64,000 bases of DNA from HKCCE3408 sp039183205 (lineage in GTDB: Bacteria; Pseudomonadota; Alphaproteobacteria; Rhodobacterales; Rhodobacteraceae): NCBI GenBank assembly GCA_039183205.1, contig JBCDBR010000014.1, forward strand, positions 24,102-88,101. The letters run 5' to 3'. The number at the start of each line of letters is the position of its first letter. Within the stretch, counting starts at the first letter, position 1. A program made the translations under genes and the position numbers. Under the pieces are notes generated by a model. It saw nothing but the letters and a program-made list of their open reading frames with translations, was not told the origin of the DNA and made no database searches. This document shows positions 27,348-36,413 of the stretch, one piece after another.

Positions 27348-27518
27348 GCCCGCGGGGTGTCGTGTTCGGCGTATCTCTGCAAGCCTTGCGCGACCCGCCT
27401 TGCGGGATCGGCCGTTTTTCGCCCGGCAGAATTGGCCCGGACTTCGCAAAATTGAACCCTTCGCGCCGCGGACGCGACCCATCCTCGGACGCAACAGAAG
27501 AACATCACCGGAGGGTCC

Positions 27519-29015
27519 ATGCCAGTTCATTATCTCACCGACAACGCCGATTTCCGCGGCTTTTCGACAGGCGATGACACGGTCTTTGCCTATCGCGGCA
27601 GCGACTATTTGTTTTTGAATTTCGGCGATGACATCGCCTTTGCCGGCCGCGGCCACGATACGGTCATCGGCGGCTATGGCGCGGATACGATCTATGGCGA
27701 TCACGGCAATGATCTCATCTATGGCGGCAATGTCGATGGCACCGACACCGCGTCAAATCGGCTTTATGGTGGATCAGGCTCGGACACGATCTATGCTGGC
27801 ATCTTCGGCGATACAATCGATGGCGGCGATGACGCGGACTTTATCTTCGGAAACATCGGCGCCGATGTGATCTATGCCGGTGTGGGCTGGGACTCGGTCA
27901 CTGCCGGAAACGGATCGGACACGATCTATGGCGGTGATGGGCGCGACACGCTGCGCGGCGCGGATGGCAACGACAGCATCCGGGGCGATAGCGGGAACGA
28001 CCTGCTCTCCGGCGGGCGCGGCAATGACACGCTTCGCGGCGGTGACGGCGATGATGTGATCAGCGGCGGCGACCAAAACGACAGCCTCCGGGGCGGCAGC
28101 GGGAACGACACGCTCAGCGGCGATGGCGGCAATGACACGCTGCTCGGCAATGGCGGCGCGGACCAGCTTGACGGCTGGCACGGCGCCGACAGCCTGCGCG
28201 GTGGGAATGGCAACGACCTGCTCAAGGGCGGCACCGAAAACGACACGCTGCGCGGCGATAGCGGAGATGACGCCCTCGATGGTGGTGGCGATGACGACCG
28301 GCTCTATGGCGGCTTCGGCAAAGACACGCTCGACGGGGGCTCTGGAGACGACTGGATCGATGGCGGTGCCGGCGATGACTTTGTGCGGGAAGCCCATGGC
28401 GACAACACGATCCATACCGGCGACGGTGCCGACGAAGTGGAGCTTTACTATTCAAAGCTCGGCGGCGACCACACCGTCTATCTCGGCGATGGCGATGACG
28501 TGTTAAACGCCACCAGCACCGGTACCAATTGGATCCATGGCGGCGATGGCGACGACGTTATCCGGTCCGACCACGGCGATAATTATATCTTCGGAGGCAC
28601 GGGCAATGACTGGATCGAGGGCTCCGAGGTGAGCGGCGCCGACGACGGGATCGATTACCTGTCCGGCGGCGCGGGACATGACCACATCTTTGCGCGCGGC
28701 GGCGAAAACACCATCAGCGGGGGAACCGGCGATGATGTCATCTCGGTCGGGATCGGCGCGGATTCAGGCGCCGATACGTTTGTCTTCGAACTCAACGGTA
28801 ATTCCGATTTCGGAACCGATACGATCGATTACTTCTCAACCCATAGCGACCGCATCGTCTTTACCCATGGCGACGGAGCGCAACCCCCCGTGGATGTCAC
28901 CGTCTCCCACGTCGGCGAGGGTCAAGTGGTGCTTTCGGTCGACGGCAATGACGGGCTTGTGGTCATCGACTACCTTGGCACCTGGACCGATGATGTGATC
29001 AGTTTCGGCCTTTAG
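27519..29015 (+). CDS. RTX haemolysin-type calcium-binding protein
   Basis: A 498-aa protein made almost wholly of GGxGxDxLx nonapeptide repeats (about residues 35-415), for example GGRGNDTLR, GGDGDDVIS and GGSGNDTLS. These bind calcium and form a parallel beta-roll. The C-terminus (DTFVFELNGNSDFGTDTIDY and onwards) looks like the end cap and secretion region of type I-exported RTX proteins. There is no N-terminal signal peptide and no catalytic domain. The ATG at 27519 follows GGAGGG closely. No HlyB/HlyD-type exporter genes are nearby. Confidence 0.9.
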   Translation: MPVHYLTDNADFRGFSTGDDTVFAYRGSDYLFLNFGDDIAFAGRGHDTVIGGYGADTIYGDHGNDLIYGGNVDGTDTASNRLYGGSGSDTIYAGIFGDTIDGGDDADFIFGNIGADVIYAGVGWDSVTAGNGSDTIYGGDGRDTLRGADGNDSIRGDSGNDLLSGGRGNDTLRGGDGDDVISGGDQNDSLRGGSGNDTLSGDGGNDTLLGNGGADQLDGWHGADSLRGGNGNDLLKGGTENDTLRGDSGDDALDGGGDDDRLYGGFGKDTLDGGSGDDWIDGGAGDDFVREAHGDNTIHTGDGADEVELYYSKLGGDHTVYLGDGDDVLNATSTGTNWIHGGDGDDVIRSDHGDNYIFGGTGNDWIEGSEVSGADDGIDYLSGGAGHDHIFARGGENTISGGTGDDVISVGIGADSGADTFVFELNGNSDFGTDTIDYFSTHSDRIVFTHGDGAQPPVDVTVSHVGEGQVVLSVDGNDGLVVIDYLGTWTDDVISFGL

Positions 29016-29113
29016 CCCGCGGCGGCCGCGCGCTGCGACGTTTCCATTGCCCCCATGTGCGCGGCTGGTAAAAGATGCATCCAAAGCGGTCAGTCTTTTC
29101 GTGGCAGGTGGCA

Positions 29114-30235
29114 ATGACCCGGGATTTCAACGCGGCCTGGCGCAAGATTTTAATCCTCGAAGTGGCCGTTTGGGTCGCCGGGCTGGTCTATTTCGTCATC
29201 TACCTCTTCCACGCAGAGACCATGACCGGGGAACCCGCTGCGGACGATCCCATTGCATGGTCCATGTTCCTGGCCGCATTGGTCGCCGTACCGGTCGCGC
29301 GATCCGTGCAAAGCCGGTTCCTACGGCGTTTAAATGCCACAGTCTCGGACGGTCTCATCCTGTCCGACCAAGACGATCCGGCGACCATCGGCACGGCATT
29401 TGCGCGCCTGGCCAGCCGGTCTTTTGCCATCCTCGTGGTGGTTTTGCTGGTGCTGGTCGTTGGCGGCATCGCAATCGAAACCCGCTCCAACCCGCTTGGC
29501 AAGCCGCATTTAATTGCCGGGGCCAGCCTAGCGGCGGTGCTGATTGCCACCCGCTTTGCCCATGGCGTTGCGGCCTCGCTGGTGCTGCGCCAGTTCAAGG
29601 GGCCCGAGACGGTATTTGTCCTAAACCCAGATGCACAGGATAAGGCCGCGGGGTTCGGCATTCTCGGCTATGCCTATTACAACCAAGCCCTCTTGGTGCT
29701 CATCCCGTTTCTGTTTTTAGCCTTTTGGCTTGTGGCGGTTGAATTTGCCATCAATGCCGGCCCGGCACTCAAGCCCGACGGCTCGTTCAGCCCGGTGGCC
29801 TTTGGCAATTACATCGTCTGCGCCGGCAGCACGGCGCCCACCGATCAATCCCAATGCCCGCAAAGCGAGTGGGTCTTTTTGTGGCGCGATGATTATCTCG
29901 TGGCGATGGCGATCAATTTGGTGGTGTTTGTTCTGAGTGCATTTTTGCCGATGAGCTTTCTTGCGCGGCACATGCGCAAGTCACGCCGCCTGCAAGTTTG
30001 GCCGCATGTCGAAGAGCTTTCGGCCCATATCCACGATCTCCGCGCGCGCTATCGCGAAGATCGCGATGATCCAACCGCCTTTGCCGAGATGCAGGCTCGC
30101 GTTGCGCCGTTAGCGGCGGAGCTGACCCTATGGCGCGCCTGCCCCGTCTTTCCGATCCCCGTGGCCACCGCAGCCGCAACTTTGATCTCGAACCTCTCGG
30201 GCATTTTGGGCCTATTGGGCTTTGCCATCGGTTAG
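29114..30235 (+). CDS. Hypothetical polytopic membrane protein
   Basis: A 373-aa protein with about six hydrophobic segments, including two near the N-terminus (LEVAVWVAGLVYFVIYLF, WSMFLAALVAVPV), two central and two C-terminal (ending LISNLSGILGLLGFAIG). A soluble loop around 215-245 has two cysteines. Before the last segment is a charged helix (VEELSAHIHDLRARYREDR). I do not recognise a family. The ATG at 29114 follows AGGTGG. It lies between the RTX gene and gatB and could be co-transcribed with gatB, 66 bp away. Confidence 0.75.
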   Translation: MTRDFNAAWRKILILEVAVWVAGLVYFVIYLFHAETMTGEPAADDPIAWSMFLAALVAVPVARSVQSRFLRRLNATVSDGLILSDQDDPATIGTAFARLASRSFAILVVVLLVLVVGGIAIETRSNPLGKPHLIAGASLAAVLIATRFAHGVAASLVLRQFKGPETVFVLNPDAQDKAAGFGILGYAYYNQALLVLIPFLFLAFWLVAVEFAINAGPALKPDGSFSPVAFGNYIVCAGSTAPTDQSQCPQSEWVFLWRDDYLVAMAINLVVFVLSAFLPMSFLARHMRKSRRLQVWPHVEELSAHIHDLRARYREDRDDPTAFAEMQARVAPLAAELTLWRACPVFPIPVATAAATLISNLSGILGLLGFAIG

Positions 30236-30301
30236 GGCCAAGACGGCGACTTGCTGCCAGGGCAGTGCGGCGCTAGAGGGGAAGGCGAAGGAGACTGCGC
30301 G

Positions 30302-31816
30302 ATGCTCGATTTAACGTATGACAGTCCTGCGCCAAAGGTGATCTCGGGGGCCAAGCACGATTGGGAACTGGTCATCGGTATGGAGGTGCATGCCCAGGTC
30401 GCCACCCAGGCCAAGCTCTTTTCCGGTGCGTCCACCCAATTTGGCGCCGAGCCGAATTCAAACGTGGCCTTCGTCGATGCGGGCATGCCGGGCATGCTGC
30501 CCGTCATCAACGAAGCCTGTGTGGCACAAGCGGTGCGCACCGGGCTGGGGCTGAAGGCCGAGATCCATCTCCATTCCGCCTTTGACCGGAAGAATTATTT
30601 CTATCCCGACCTGCCCCAGGGCTATCAGATCAGCCAGCTTTACCACCCCATTGTGGGGGAGGGCGAAGTGCTGGTGGAGATGGGAAGCGGCACCGCGCGC
30701 ACCATCCGGATTGAGCGCATTCACCTCGAACAAGATGCCGGAAAGTCGATCCACGACATGGATCCGGCCTTGTCCTTCGTCGATCTCAATCGCACCGGTG
30801 TGGCGCTGATGGAGATTGTCTCGCGCCCCGATATCCGCAGCCCCGAAGAGGCGGCGGCGTATCTGACGAAACTCCGCCAGATCATGCTCTATCTCGGGAC
30901 CTGCGACGGCAATATGCAAAACGGCAACCTGCGCGCCGACGTCAATGTCTCGGTCTGCCGCCCCGGCCAGTATGAAAAATACCAGGAGACCCAGGATTTC
31001 AGCCACTTAGGCACCCGCTGTGAGATCAAGAACATGAACTCCATGCGGTTTATCCAGTTGGCCATCGATTTTGAGGCCCGCCGGCAAATCGCGATCCTGG
31101 AGGCTGGCGGCACGATCGACCAAGAAACCCGGCTCTATGATCCTGACAAGAACGAAACGCGGTCCATGCGCTCAAAGGAAGAAGCGCATGATTACCGCTA
31201 TTTCCCCGATCCCGACTTGCTACCGCTGGAGATCGAGCAAAGCTGGGTGGAGGATATCGCCGCCGGCCTGCCAGAGCTGCCTGACGCCAAAAAAGCGCGG
31301 TTTTTGACCGATTTCGGCCTCTCGGACTATGATGCGAGCGTGCTGACCGCGGACCTGTCCTCCGCTGCGTATTTCGAATCCGTCGCCGCTGATGCCGGGG
31401 ATGGCAAGCTTGCCGCGAACTGGGTCATCAACGAACTCTTTGGCCGATTGAAAAAGGATGAAGCGGAGATCGAGGCAAGCCCGATCACCCCATCCGCGCT
31501 GGCGCAGATCATAAAGCTGATCAAGGCCGACACAATCAGCGGCAAGATCGCCAAGGATGTCTTTGAAACCGCCTATACAACCGGGCGCGATCCCGAAGAA
31601 ATCGTTGAGACGGAAGGTCTGAAACAGGTCACCGATACCGGCGCAATCGAGGCCGCCGTCGACGCGATCATCGCCGCCAACCCCGCCCAAGTGGAAAAGG
31701 CGAAAGCCAACCCCAAGCTTGCCGGTTGGTTCGTGGGTCAGGTGATGAAAGCGACAGGCGGCAAGGCCAACCCCAAAGCTGTGAATGAGATCGTGAGCGC
31801 CAAGCTCGACCTTTGA
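30302..31816 (+). CDS. gatB: Aspartyl/glutamyl-tRNA amidotransferase subunit B
   Basis: A 504-aa GatB. It is the kinase/tRNA-binding subunit of GatCAB, which makes Gln-tRNA(Gln) (and Asn-tRNA) by transamidation. Signature parts are WELVIGMEVHAQ, the FYPDLPQGYQISQ core, NGNLRADVNVSVCRPGQ, and the C-terminal YqeY-like tail with NPKLAGWFVGQVMKATGGKANPK. AAGGAG lies 10 bp upstream of the ATG at 30302. GatA and GatC are not adjacent, which is common in alphaproteobacteria. Confidence 0.96.
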   Translation: MLDLTYDSPAPKVISGAKHDWELVIGMEVHAQVATQAKLFSGASTQFGAEPNSNVAFVDAGMPGMLPVINEACVAQAVRTGLGLKAEIHLHSAFDRKNYFYPDLPQGYQISQLYHPIVGEGEVLVEMGSGTARTIRIERIHLEQDAGKSIHDMDPALSFVDLNRTGVALMEIVSRPDIRSPEEAAAYLTKLRQIMLYLGTCDGNMQNGNLRADVNVSVCRPGQYEKYQETQDFSHLGTRCEIKNMNSMRFIQLAIDFEARRQIAILEAGGTIDQETRLYDPDKNETRSMRSKEEAHDYRYFPDPDLLPLEIEQSWVEDIAAGLPELPDAKKARFLTDFGLSDYDASVLTADLSSAAYFESVAADAGDGKLAANWVINELFGRLKKDEAEIEASPITPSALAQIIKLIKADTISGKIAKDVFETAYTTGRDPEEIVETEGLKQVTDTGAIEAAVDAIIAANPAQVEKAKANPKLAGWFVGQVMKATGGKANPKAVNEIVSAKLDL

Positions 31817-32307
31817 CGTTCCGCACATCCGCGCGGAGCAAAGGCCGAAGGCAACCGCGCAATCGACAGACCGGCCCACCGGTCCGCCGATTTGGCGAAG
31901 CTGGGCGCTCCACAGGCCAAGTCATACGACCTGGAACCATAAAGCGGTTTAAACAGACCGAGGATCGACGGACCCCGGGCCCGCCGAGACGCGGCTCAGT
32001 GCTTCGACACAAAGGCGAGCAGGAAATAAATCACCGCCATAGGCACATAAATCTCCGGTTTCTGCGTCGCATAGGCCGCAAAGCCGTGAAACCCACTAAG
32101 CCCACAATACATGTTCCTGTGACAGCAAAGGCCACAGAACTGCTGCTTCACACGTTCAAACATCGGATCGCTCCGTTTTTGATTGAACGCCGGGCCCGGC
32201 GTGACTACCGTTGGTAGCTGTGCGATTATTGCCGGTTAGCCGTCTGATTTCGTTGCGCTTTCGATGTGCTCTTCGAGTTAGCTAAAAGTCTTGGGAGTTG
32301 TGGGAAG
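31817..32307. other. Long intergenic region with a possible gene remnant
   Basis: About 490 bp lies between gatB and the XRE-TPR gene, longer than is usual in this window. The only protein-like content is a 38-codon minus-strand frame (listed separately). The stretch before the XRE-TPR gene (about 32215-32300) is A/T-richer than the surroundings and should hold that gene's promoter. No terminator or repeat was identified. Confidence 0.4.
31996..32112 (-). pseudogene. 38-codon membrane-helix frame, possible permease remnant
   Basis: This frame encodes a short protein with one hydrophobic helix near the C-terminus (PEIYVPMAVIYFLLAFVSKH). That ending resembles the last helix of amino-acid ABC permeases (E-IY-..AVIYF pattern), which would make it a decayed tail. 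A small intact membrane protein cannot be excluded. No ribosome binding site is evident. Adjacent frames also contain hydrophobic codons without a start, which would fit decay. Confidence 0.25.
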
Positions 32308-34185
32308 TTGGTCGACCGCGCCGCATTTGGAGCTCTCGTTTGCGCCAAACGCGGCGTCAAAAAGCAAACGCAAGAGTCCTTAGCGCTCAACGTCTACGGC
32401 GACTCTACTCGCAAAGGTGACATCTCGCGCATCGAAAGCGGGAAAACCGCTCCGCAAGAAACGACCGTACAAAAGCTCATGGAGGCGCTCGATATAACGG
32501 AGGCCGAAATGGCCCCCATTCGCGCCTCCCGCGTCTCAGCCGAGCAACTCGACCACATCGCGATCCTTTCCCGTGAGGACCTCCAAAACCTCGCTGCCCG
32601 GTTTCAGATCGAAGACGCTTTTGATCGCCAAGACCGAGACCTACGCGATCTCCTGACCAAAAAAGCGGAGCAATATCGTGCCTATCGCAGACAGATCGAC
32701 AGCCTTGACGACCGTGTGGCCGAGATTGCCGACCTAAAAAGCGCGGCCCAAGACGCCGCCGCGAAGCTAAATTTCGATGAGGTCGAAGAGTTTCTGGCCC
32801 GCGTCGATGAATTCGAAACGGAGATCGCGGCGGAGACGAAAGTCGCCCGCGCACAAAATGCGCTCCTGCGCGGCGAGGTAGACCAAGCCTACCGGCTTCT
32901 CAATAGCGCCGCCTCCGCCTTCAGCAAACCGGTTGAAGAAGCGCATAGGCGCATACGCTTTTTCGACTATCTCTACGAATACGGAAAGAGCCACGTCAGT
33001 TCCGGCCTGGAATTTGCGGCTGAACTCATCCGACCAGCGGTGAAAACCGTCAATCCAAAGAATGACCCAGTTGTCTATGCCAACTCTCTCAATAGACTTG
33101 GTATGGCTCTCCAAGCCAAGGGCGCCCGCACCCCGGGTGAGCCTGGCGCCGCTTTGCTTGTCCAGGCGGTAGATTGCTATCGCTTAGCTCTGCGGACAAC
33201 CACAGAGTTCGACGATCCGATGGATTGGGCAATGACCAAGCGAAACCTCGGTATTGCTCTCGAAACCCAGGGCGGCCGCATGCCGGGCGCTCCGGGCGCC
33301 GATCTGCTAGCCGAGGCCGTGGATTGCTTCCGCGCTGCCTTGCGGGTCAGGACCGAGGCCGACGATCCGCTAGATTGGGCCAAGACCATGAATAACCTCG
33401 GCAATGCGCTTTCAAACCAAGGCATCCGCACACCGGGGTATGCCGGTGCTGCCCTGCTCACCAAGGCCGTCGAAAACTACCGCACCGCTTTGCAGGTCAG
33501 GACAGAGGCTGACCATCCATGGGATTGGGCCATGACCATGCAGAACCTTGGTGGTACCCTCGCGACCGCAGGCAGCCGCACGCCGGGCGCGCCCGGTGCT
33601 GCTCTGCTGGCCGAGGCCGTGGAGAGCTACCGCGCCGCCTTACGCGTCACGACAGAGGCCGACCGTCCGCTAGATTGGGCCATGACCATGCAGAACCTTG
33701 GTGGCACCCTATTAAGCCAAGGCATCCGCACCGAGGGTGCGCCCGGCCTTGACTTGTTGGCCGAGGCCGCAGGCAGCTATCGCGCCGCGTTGCGGGTCAG
33801 GACAGAGGTCGATCATCCGCTGCAATGGGCCACGACCATGCAAAACCTCGGCATTGCATTGCGCAACCTGGCCACCCGCACCCCGGGCGCGCCCGGCGCG
33901 GCTCTGCTGGCCGAGGCCGCAGGCAGCTACCGCGCCGCCTTGCGGGTCAGGACAGAGACCGACCATCCGCTGGATTGGGCCATGACGCAAGAGAACTTGG
34001 CGATGCTCCATTCAGCATGGGCCCGCCACGACAGCACGGAGACCCCAAAGGACCATCTGCAAACCGCGTTGACCCATGTCGACGCCGCCCTCAAAATCTA
34101 TGATGACAGCACTGGTTATTATCTTGAACAAGCGGGCAAGCTGCGGGCGGAGATTTTGGGTGCTCTTAACGCGCTTGGCGACTGA
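32308..34185 (+). CDS. XRE-type regulator with TPR-like repeats
   Basis: A 625-aa protein from TTG 32308 (GTG 32266 would add 14 odd residues). The N-terminus has a Cro/CI-type HTH (about 8-65: KKQTQESLALNVYG, then RKGDISRIESGKTAPQETTV). A predicted helical or coiled-coil linker (about 100-250) follows. From residue 263, six consecutive 50-residue TPR-like units follow, each close to NLG.AL..QG.RTPGAPGA, LLAEAV.SYRAALRVRTEAD and HPLDWAMTMQ. A seventh, degenerate unit and a C-terminal helix end the protein. TPR arrays bind proteins, so this is probably a DNA-binding sensor or scaffold. It is a lone gene. Confidence 0.82.
   Translation: MVDRAAFGALVCAKRGVKKQTQESLALNVYGDSTRKGDISRIESGKTAPQETTVQKLMEALDITEAEMAPIRASRVSAEQLDHIAILSREDLQNLAARFQIEDAFDRQDRDLRDLLTKKAEQYRAYRRQIDSLDDRVAEIADLKSAAQDAAAKLNFDEVEEFLARVDEFETEIAAETKVARAQNALLRGEVDQAYRLLNSAASAFSKPVEEAHRRIRFFDYLYEYGKSHVSSGLEFAAELIRPAVKTVNPKNDPVVYANSLNRLGMALQAKGARTPGEPGAALLVQAVDCYRLALRTTTEFDDPMDWAMTKRNLGIALETQGGRMPGAPGADLLAEAVDCFRAALRVRTEADDPLDWAKTMNNLGNALSNQGIRTPGYAGAALLTKAVENYRTALQVRTEADHPWDWAMTMQNLGGTLATAGSRTPGAPGAALLAEAVESYRAALRVTTEADRPLDWAMTMQNLGGTLLSQGIRTEGAPGLDLLAEAAGSYRAALRVRTEVDHPLQWATTMQNLGIALRNLATRTPGAPGAALLAEAAGSYRAALRVRTETDHPLDWAMTQENLAMLHSAWARHDSTETPKDHLQTALTHVDAALKIYDDSTGYYLEQAGKLRAEILGALNALGD
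33094..33993 (+). repeat. Six tandem 150-bp coding repeats
   Basis: Six in-frame units of exactly 150 bp start at 33094, 33244, 33394, 33544, 33694 and 33844. Units 2-6 are highly alike at the DNA level (for example GCTGGCCGAGGCCG and GCGCCGCCTT recur). The first unit is the most diverged and a seventh from 33994 is decayed. The high identity points to recent unit duplication. Confidence 0.88.
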
Positions 34186-34355
34186 GCCAAAGGCAAGGCC
34201 TTTGACGGGTTCAAAACCGGGACCTTTGTGCGTTCGGGGAACACCCTTCCCATACCGAAGAAGTGGGGCGGCCATCCATCGCAACCCTGGGCATGCGCTG
34301 AGACAACCGGATGACAGGCGACCTCCGCTACGCGCAGCGATCAACCGGCGCGCGG

Positions 34356-35258
34356 CTAGTCGATCACCGCCGACATCGCTTGCCAACGTCCGACATTCGG
34401 CAAGGGTGGCGCTGTGGACTGATATCGGTCCTGAACGCTTTGGCTGCCGAAACTCACGCGCAGCCCCAGTGCAAGGCGCGTTTCGCGCGCTGTGGTTGAC
34501 CCAACGCCGGTAAGGACCAACTCATCAATGAACACGCGCGAGGCCTCCACGAAAACACTCGCATCTCCGCCGAAGACAGGCCGGTTCAACCCGTGTTCGT
34601 AGCTGAACGTGATCTCAAAGATATCAAGGTCATCGGGGACCGCGACATCGAAGTCGGAAATGGCATTTGCATAAGCGAGATCAACGCCGATCGCGCGCTC
34701 CTCGGTGAAAAAATAGCGCCCGCCTGCCGACACGACTTCCGCGTCGTTGATCGTTTCGCCGTCCACGACAGTGCCGATCACTTCGAACCGCCCGATGGCG
34801 CCGTAGAGGCTAAACGTCTCCGCGTGATACGCGCCGCTGAGGCCAAAACCGAGGCTTGAGGTGTTCTGACCCTCGTTATTTGCATTATACCAGGCCCGAT
34901 TGGCCGCGGCAAAGACGCCAGCATAACCCCATTCGGTCGGCAAACCAGCGTGAAACGCGCCTTGGACGTGACGGCCAGAGAAATCATCGCTGTAAAACGG
35001 CTCATCATGGTTGTCGTTGGTATCGGCCAAGAGATTGAACTGTAACCGGGCGGGGCCGACGTCAAACGCGCCAAGCGCCATGCCGCGCAGGGCTTGAAAC
35101 CTGTCGCCCTCGTCGTCATCGACATCCGGACCGTTGCGATCGTGATGCGCCGCGCTCAGCGCGAATGACAGCGTCGGTTCATTTGCGTTGGCCGATGGCG
35201 CCATCGTGAACATCAGCGACGTCACAGCCGCCAAGCTGGCGCATCTCAATACATGCAT
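34356..35258 (-). CDS. Outer-membrane beta-barrel-like protein
   Basis: A 300-aa exported protein. The signal peptide (LRCASLAAVTSLMFTMAPSANANE) is followed by alternating hydrophobic/polar strands rich in Gly and aromatic residues (FQALRGMALGAFDVGP, LSGAYHAETFSLYGAIGRFE, GGRYFFTEERAIGVDLAYAN). The pattern fits an outer-membrane beta-barrel of about 12 strands. The C-terminal strand LALGLRVSFGSQ is followed by an unusual extension of about 25 residues. No porin subfamily is recognised. It is convergent with the XRE-TPR gene. Confidence 0.72.
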   Translation of the reverse strand: MHVLRCASLAAVTSLMFTMAPSANANEPTLSFALSAAHHDRNGPDVDDDEGDRFQALRGMALGAFDVGPARLQFNLLADTNDNHDEPFYSDDFSGRHVQGAFHAGLPTEWGYAGVFAAANRAWYNANNEGQNTSSLGFGLSGAYHAETFSLYGAIGRFEVIGTVVDGETINDAEVVSAGGRYFFTEERAIGVDLAYANAISDFDVAVPDDLDIFEITFSYEHGLNRPVFGGDASVFVEASRVFIDELVLTGVGSTTARETRLALGLRVSFGSQSVQDRYQSTAPPLPNVGRWQAMSAVID

Positions 35259-35627
35259 TTTAATGAAACCCCAGGGCCTTGAATGCGTAAGCGGACGACA
35301 CGACAAATTCGTTAAGGAGTGGTAAACGGCGGGTCTTTGGTTGGCGACGATGTCCCGGCCATCTCACGCCATCCCGCGGGCTGGGGCAATCTGGGCTTAC
35401 CTTGATCCTTGTATTCGGGAAATGGACGCCGCTCCACGCGGCTAAATCGTCTGGAAAAAAGCCTGCGGGCGTAACTGTCTGGTGATCTGGCCCGTTTCGC
35501 CGCCATGCCAGCGACCGACCGTCCGTGCCGGGATTGGCGGGGCGCCGCATCATGCCGGCCTCTATCTCCTCTTCACCCAAGGTCCAAAACCCCGTAGAAG
35601 GCTGCCGATCACTAAGAGGCCGCGCAG
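35259..35627. other. Divergent intergenic region
   Basis: This 369 bp separates the divergent beta-barrel and DUF4177 genes. Frames on both strands here have unlike-protein composition (many Pro/Arg). An A/T-richer patch near the beta-barrel start (about 35258-35320) may be its promoter. I see no repeat, RNA or operator that I can support. Confidence 0.4.
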
Positions 35628-36080
35628 ATGGACCGCTACGAATACAAAGTCATACCCGCCCCCGAAAAGGGTCTAAAGGCCAAGGGCATCAAAGCGCCGG
35701 CCGACCGCTTTGCCCATGCGGTTGAAACGGCGATGAACGCGCTTGGCGCGGAGGGCTGGGAATATTGGCGCGCGGATAGCTTGCCATCGACCGAACGGGC
35801 GGGGCTGACCTCTTCGAAAGTCGTGGACAGGCACATGCTCGTCTTCCGGCGGCCCCTGGCCGAAGCGGCGGCGGCGGAATTGCCGCGCCGGGTGGTTCAA
35901 GAGACACCTGCCGAGCCCCAACCCGATCCCGTCGAAGAGCCCGCGGCCCGCGCCCGCATGCCGGTCTTTACCCGGCGCCTGGAAATTGCGCGGGAGCAGC
36001 GCGAAGAGGCGCTTCAACGCGATGAAACTGAGGATGAGGACGCACCCGCGCCGCGCGTCCGACCGATCAGCGAGGACTAA
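35628..36080 (+). CDS. DUF4177 domain protein
   Basis: A 150-aa protein. The N-terminal 75 residues match DUF4177 (MDRYEYKVIPAPEKG, then ALGAEGWEYWRADSLP and DRHMLVFRRPL). The C-terminal half is acidic, proline-rich and probably disordered (PAEPQPDPVEEPAARAR onward). The role is unknown. Its stop overlaps the stop of convergent bolA by 4 bp. Confidence 0.82.
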   Translation: MDRYEYKVIPAPEKGLKAKGIKAPADRFAHAVETAMNALGAEGWEYWRADSLPSTERAGLTSSKVVDRHMLVFRRPLAEAAAAELPRRVVQETPAEPQPDPVEEPAARARMPVFTRRLEIAREQREEALQRDETEDEDAPAPRVRPISED

Positions 36081-36337
36081 AGTGCCTCAATTTCAAGCGC
36101 GAGCGCGTGGATTTCAGCCATCAGCTCCGCGCCCAAGGCCGCATGGACCGCGCGATGGCGCGCCAGGCGCGGCATTTCAGCAAAGGCCTTTGCGGTGATG
36201 GCCACGCGAAAATGGCTCTCTCCACCTTCCTGAAAGCCTGAATGACCTCGATGCGCTTCGCTTTCATCAATAATGTCAAGCCGTTCCGGCGCGAATGTCG
36301 CCGTCAGTTTTTCGCGCATGCGCTCTGCTCGGGTCAC
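36077..36337 (-). CDS. bolA: BolA-family protein
   Basis: An 86-aa BolA-like protein with the class II KH-like fold. It has the conserved ESEAHRGHSGF loop with the histidine used for iron-sulphur handling with monothiol glutaredoxins, then SHFRVAITAKAF and RHRAVHAAL. In Rhodobacterales it usually stands divergent from a J-domain gene and cobS. Here the J-domain gene is present at 36414 and cobS is not. Confidence 0.92.
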   Translation of the reverse strand: MTRAERMREKLTATFAPERLDIIDESEAHRGHSGFQEGGESHFRVAITAKAFAEMPRLARHRAVHAALGAELMAEIHALALEIEAL

Positions 36338-36413
36338 CTTTTTCTCCTTGCCCCCTTCACCTCCGTGGCCAGACGTCTAAACTAAGCCGCCCTGAGTCGA
36401 GAAGGCCCGTCTG

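Noticed and set aside
27620..28760. Dense short repeats that could be taken for a CRISPR array
   Set aside because: The repeats are in-frame GGxGxD codons of an RTX protein, without constant spacers.
33094..33993. A 150-bp repeat array as a satellite or CRISPR-like element
   Set aside because: The repeats are exactly in frame within one long coding gene and encode TPR-like units.
35260..35580. A minus-strand frame of about 106 codons in the beta-barrel/DUF4177 gap
   Set aside because: Composition is Pro/Arg-rich and not protein-like, there is no ribosome binding site, and it runs into the beta-barrel gene's upstream region.
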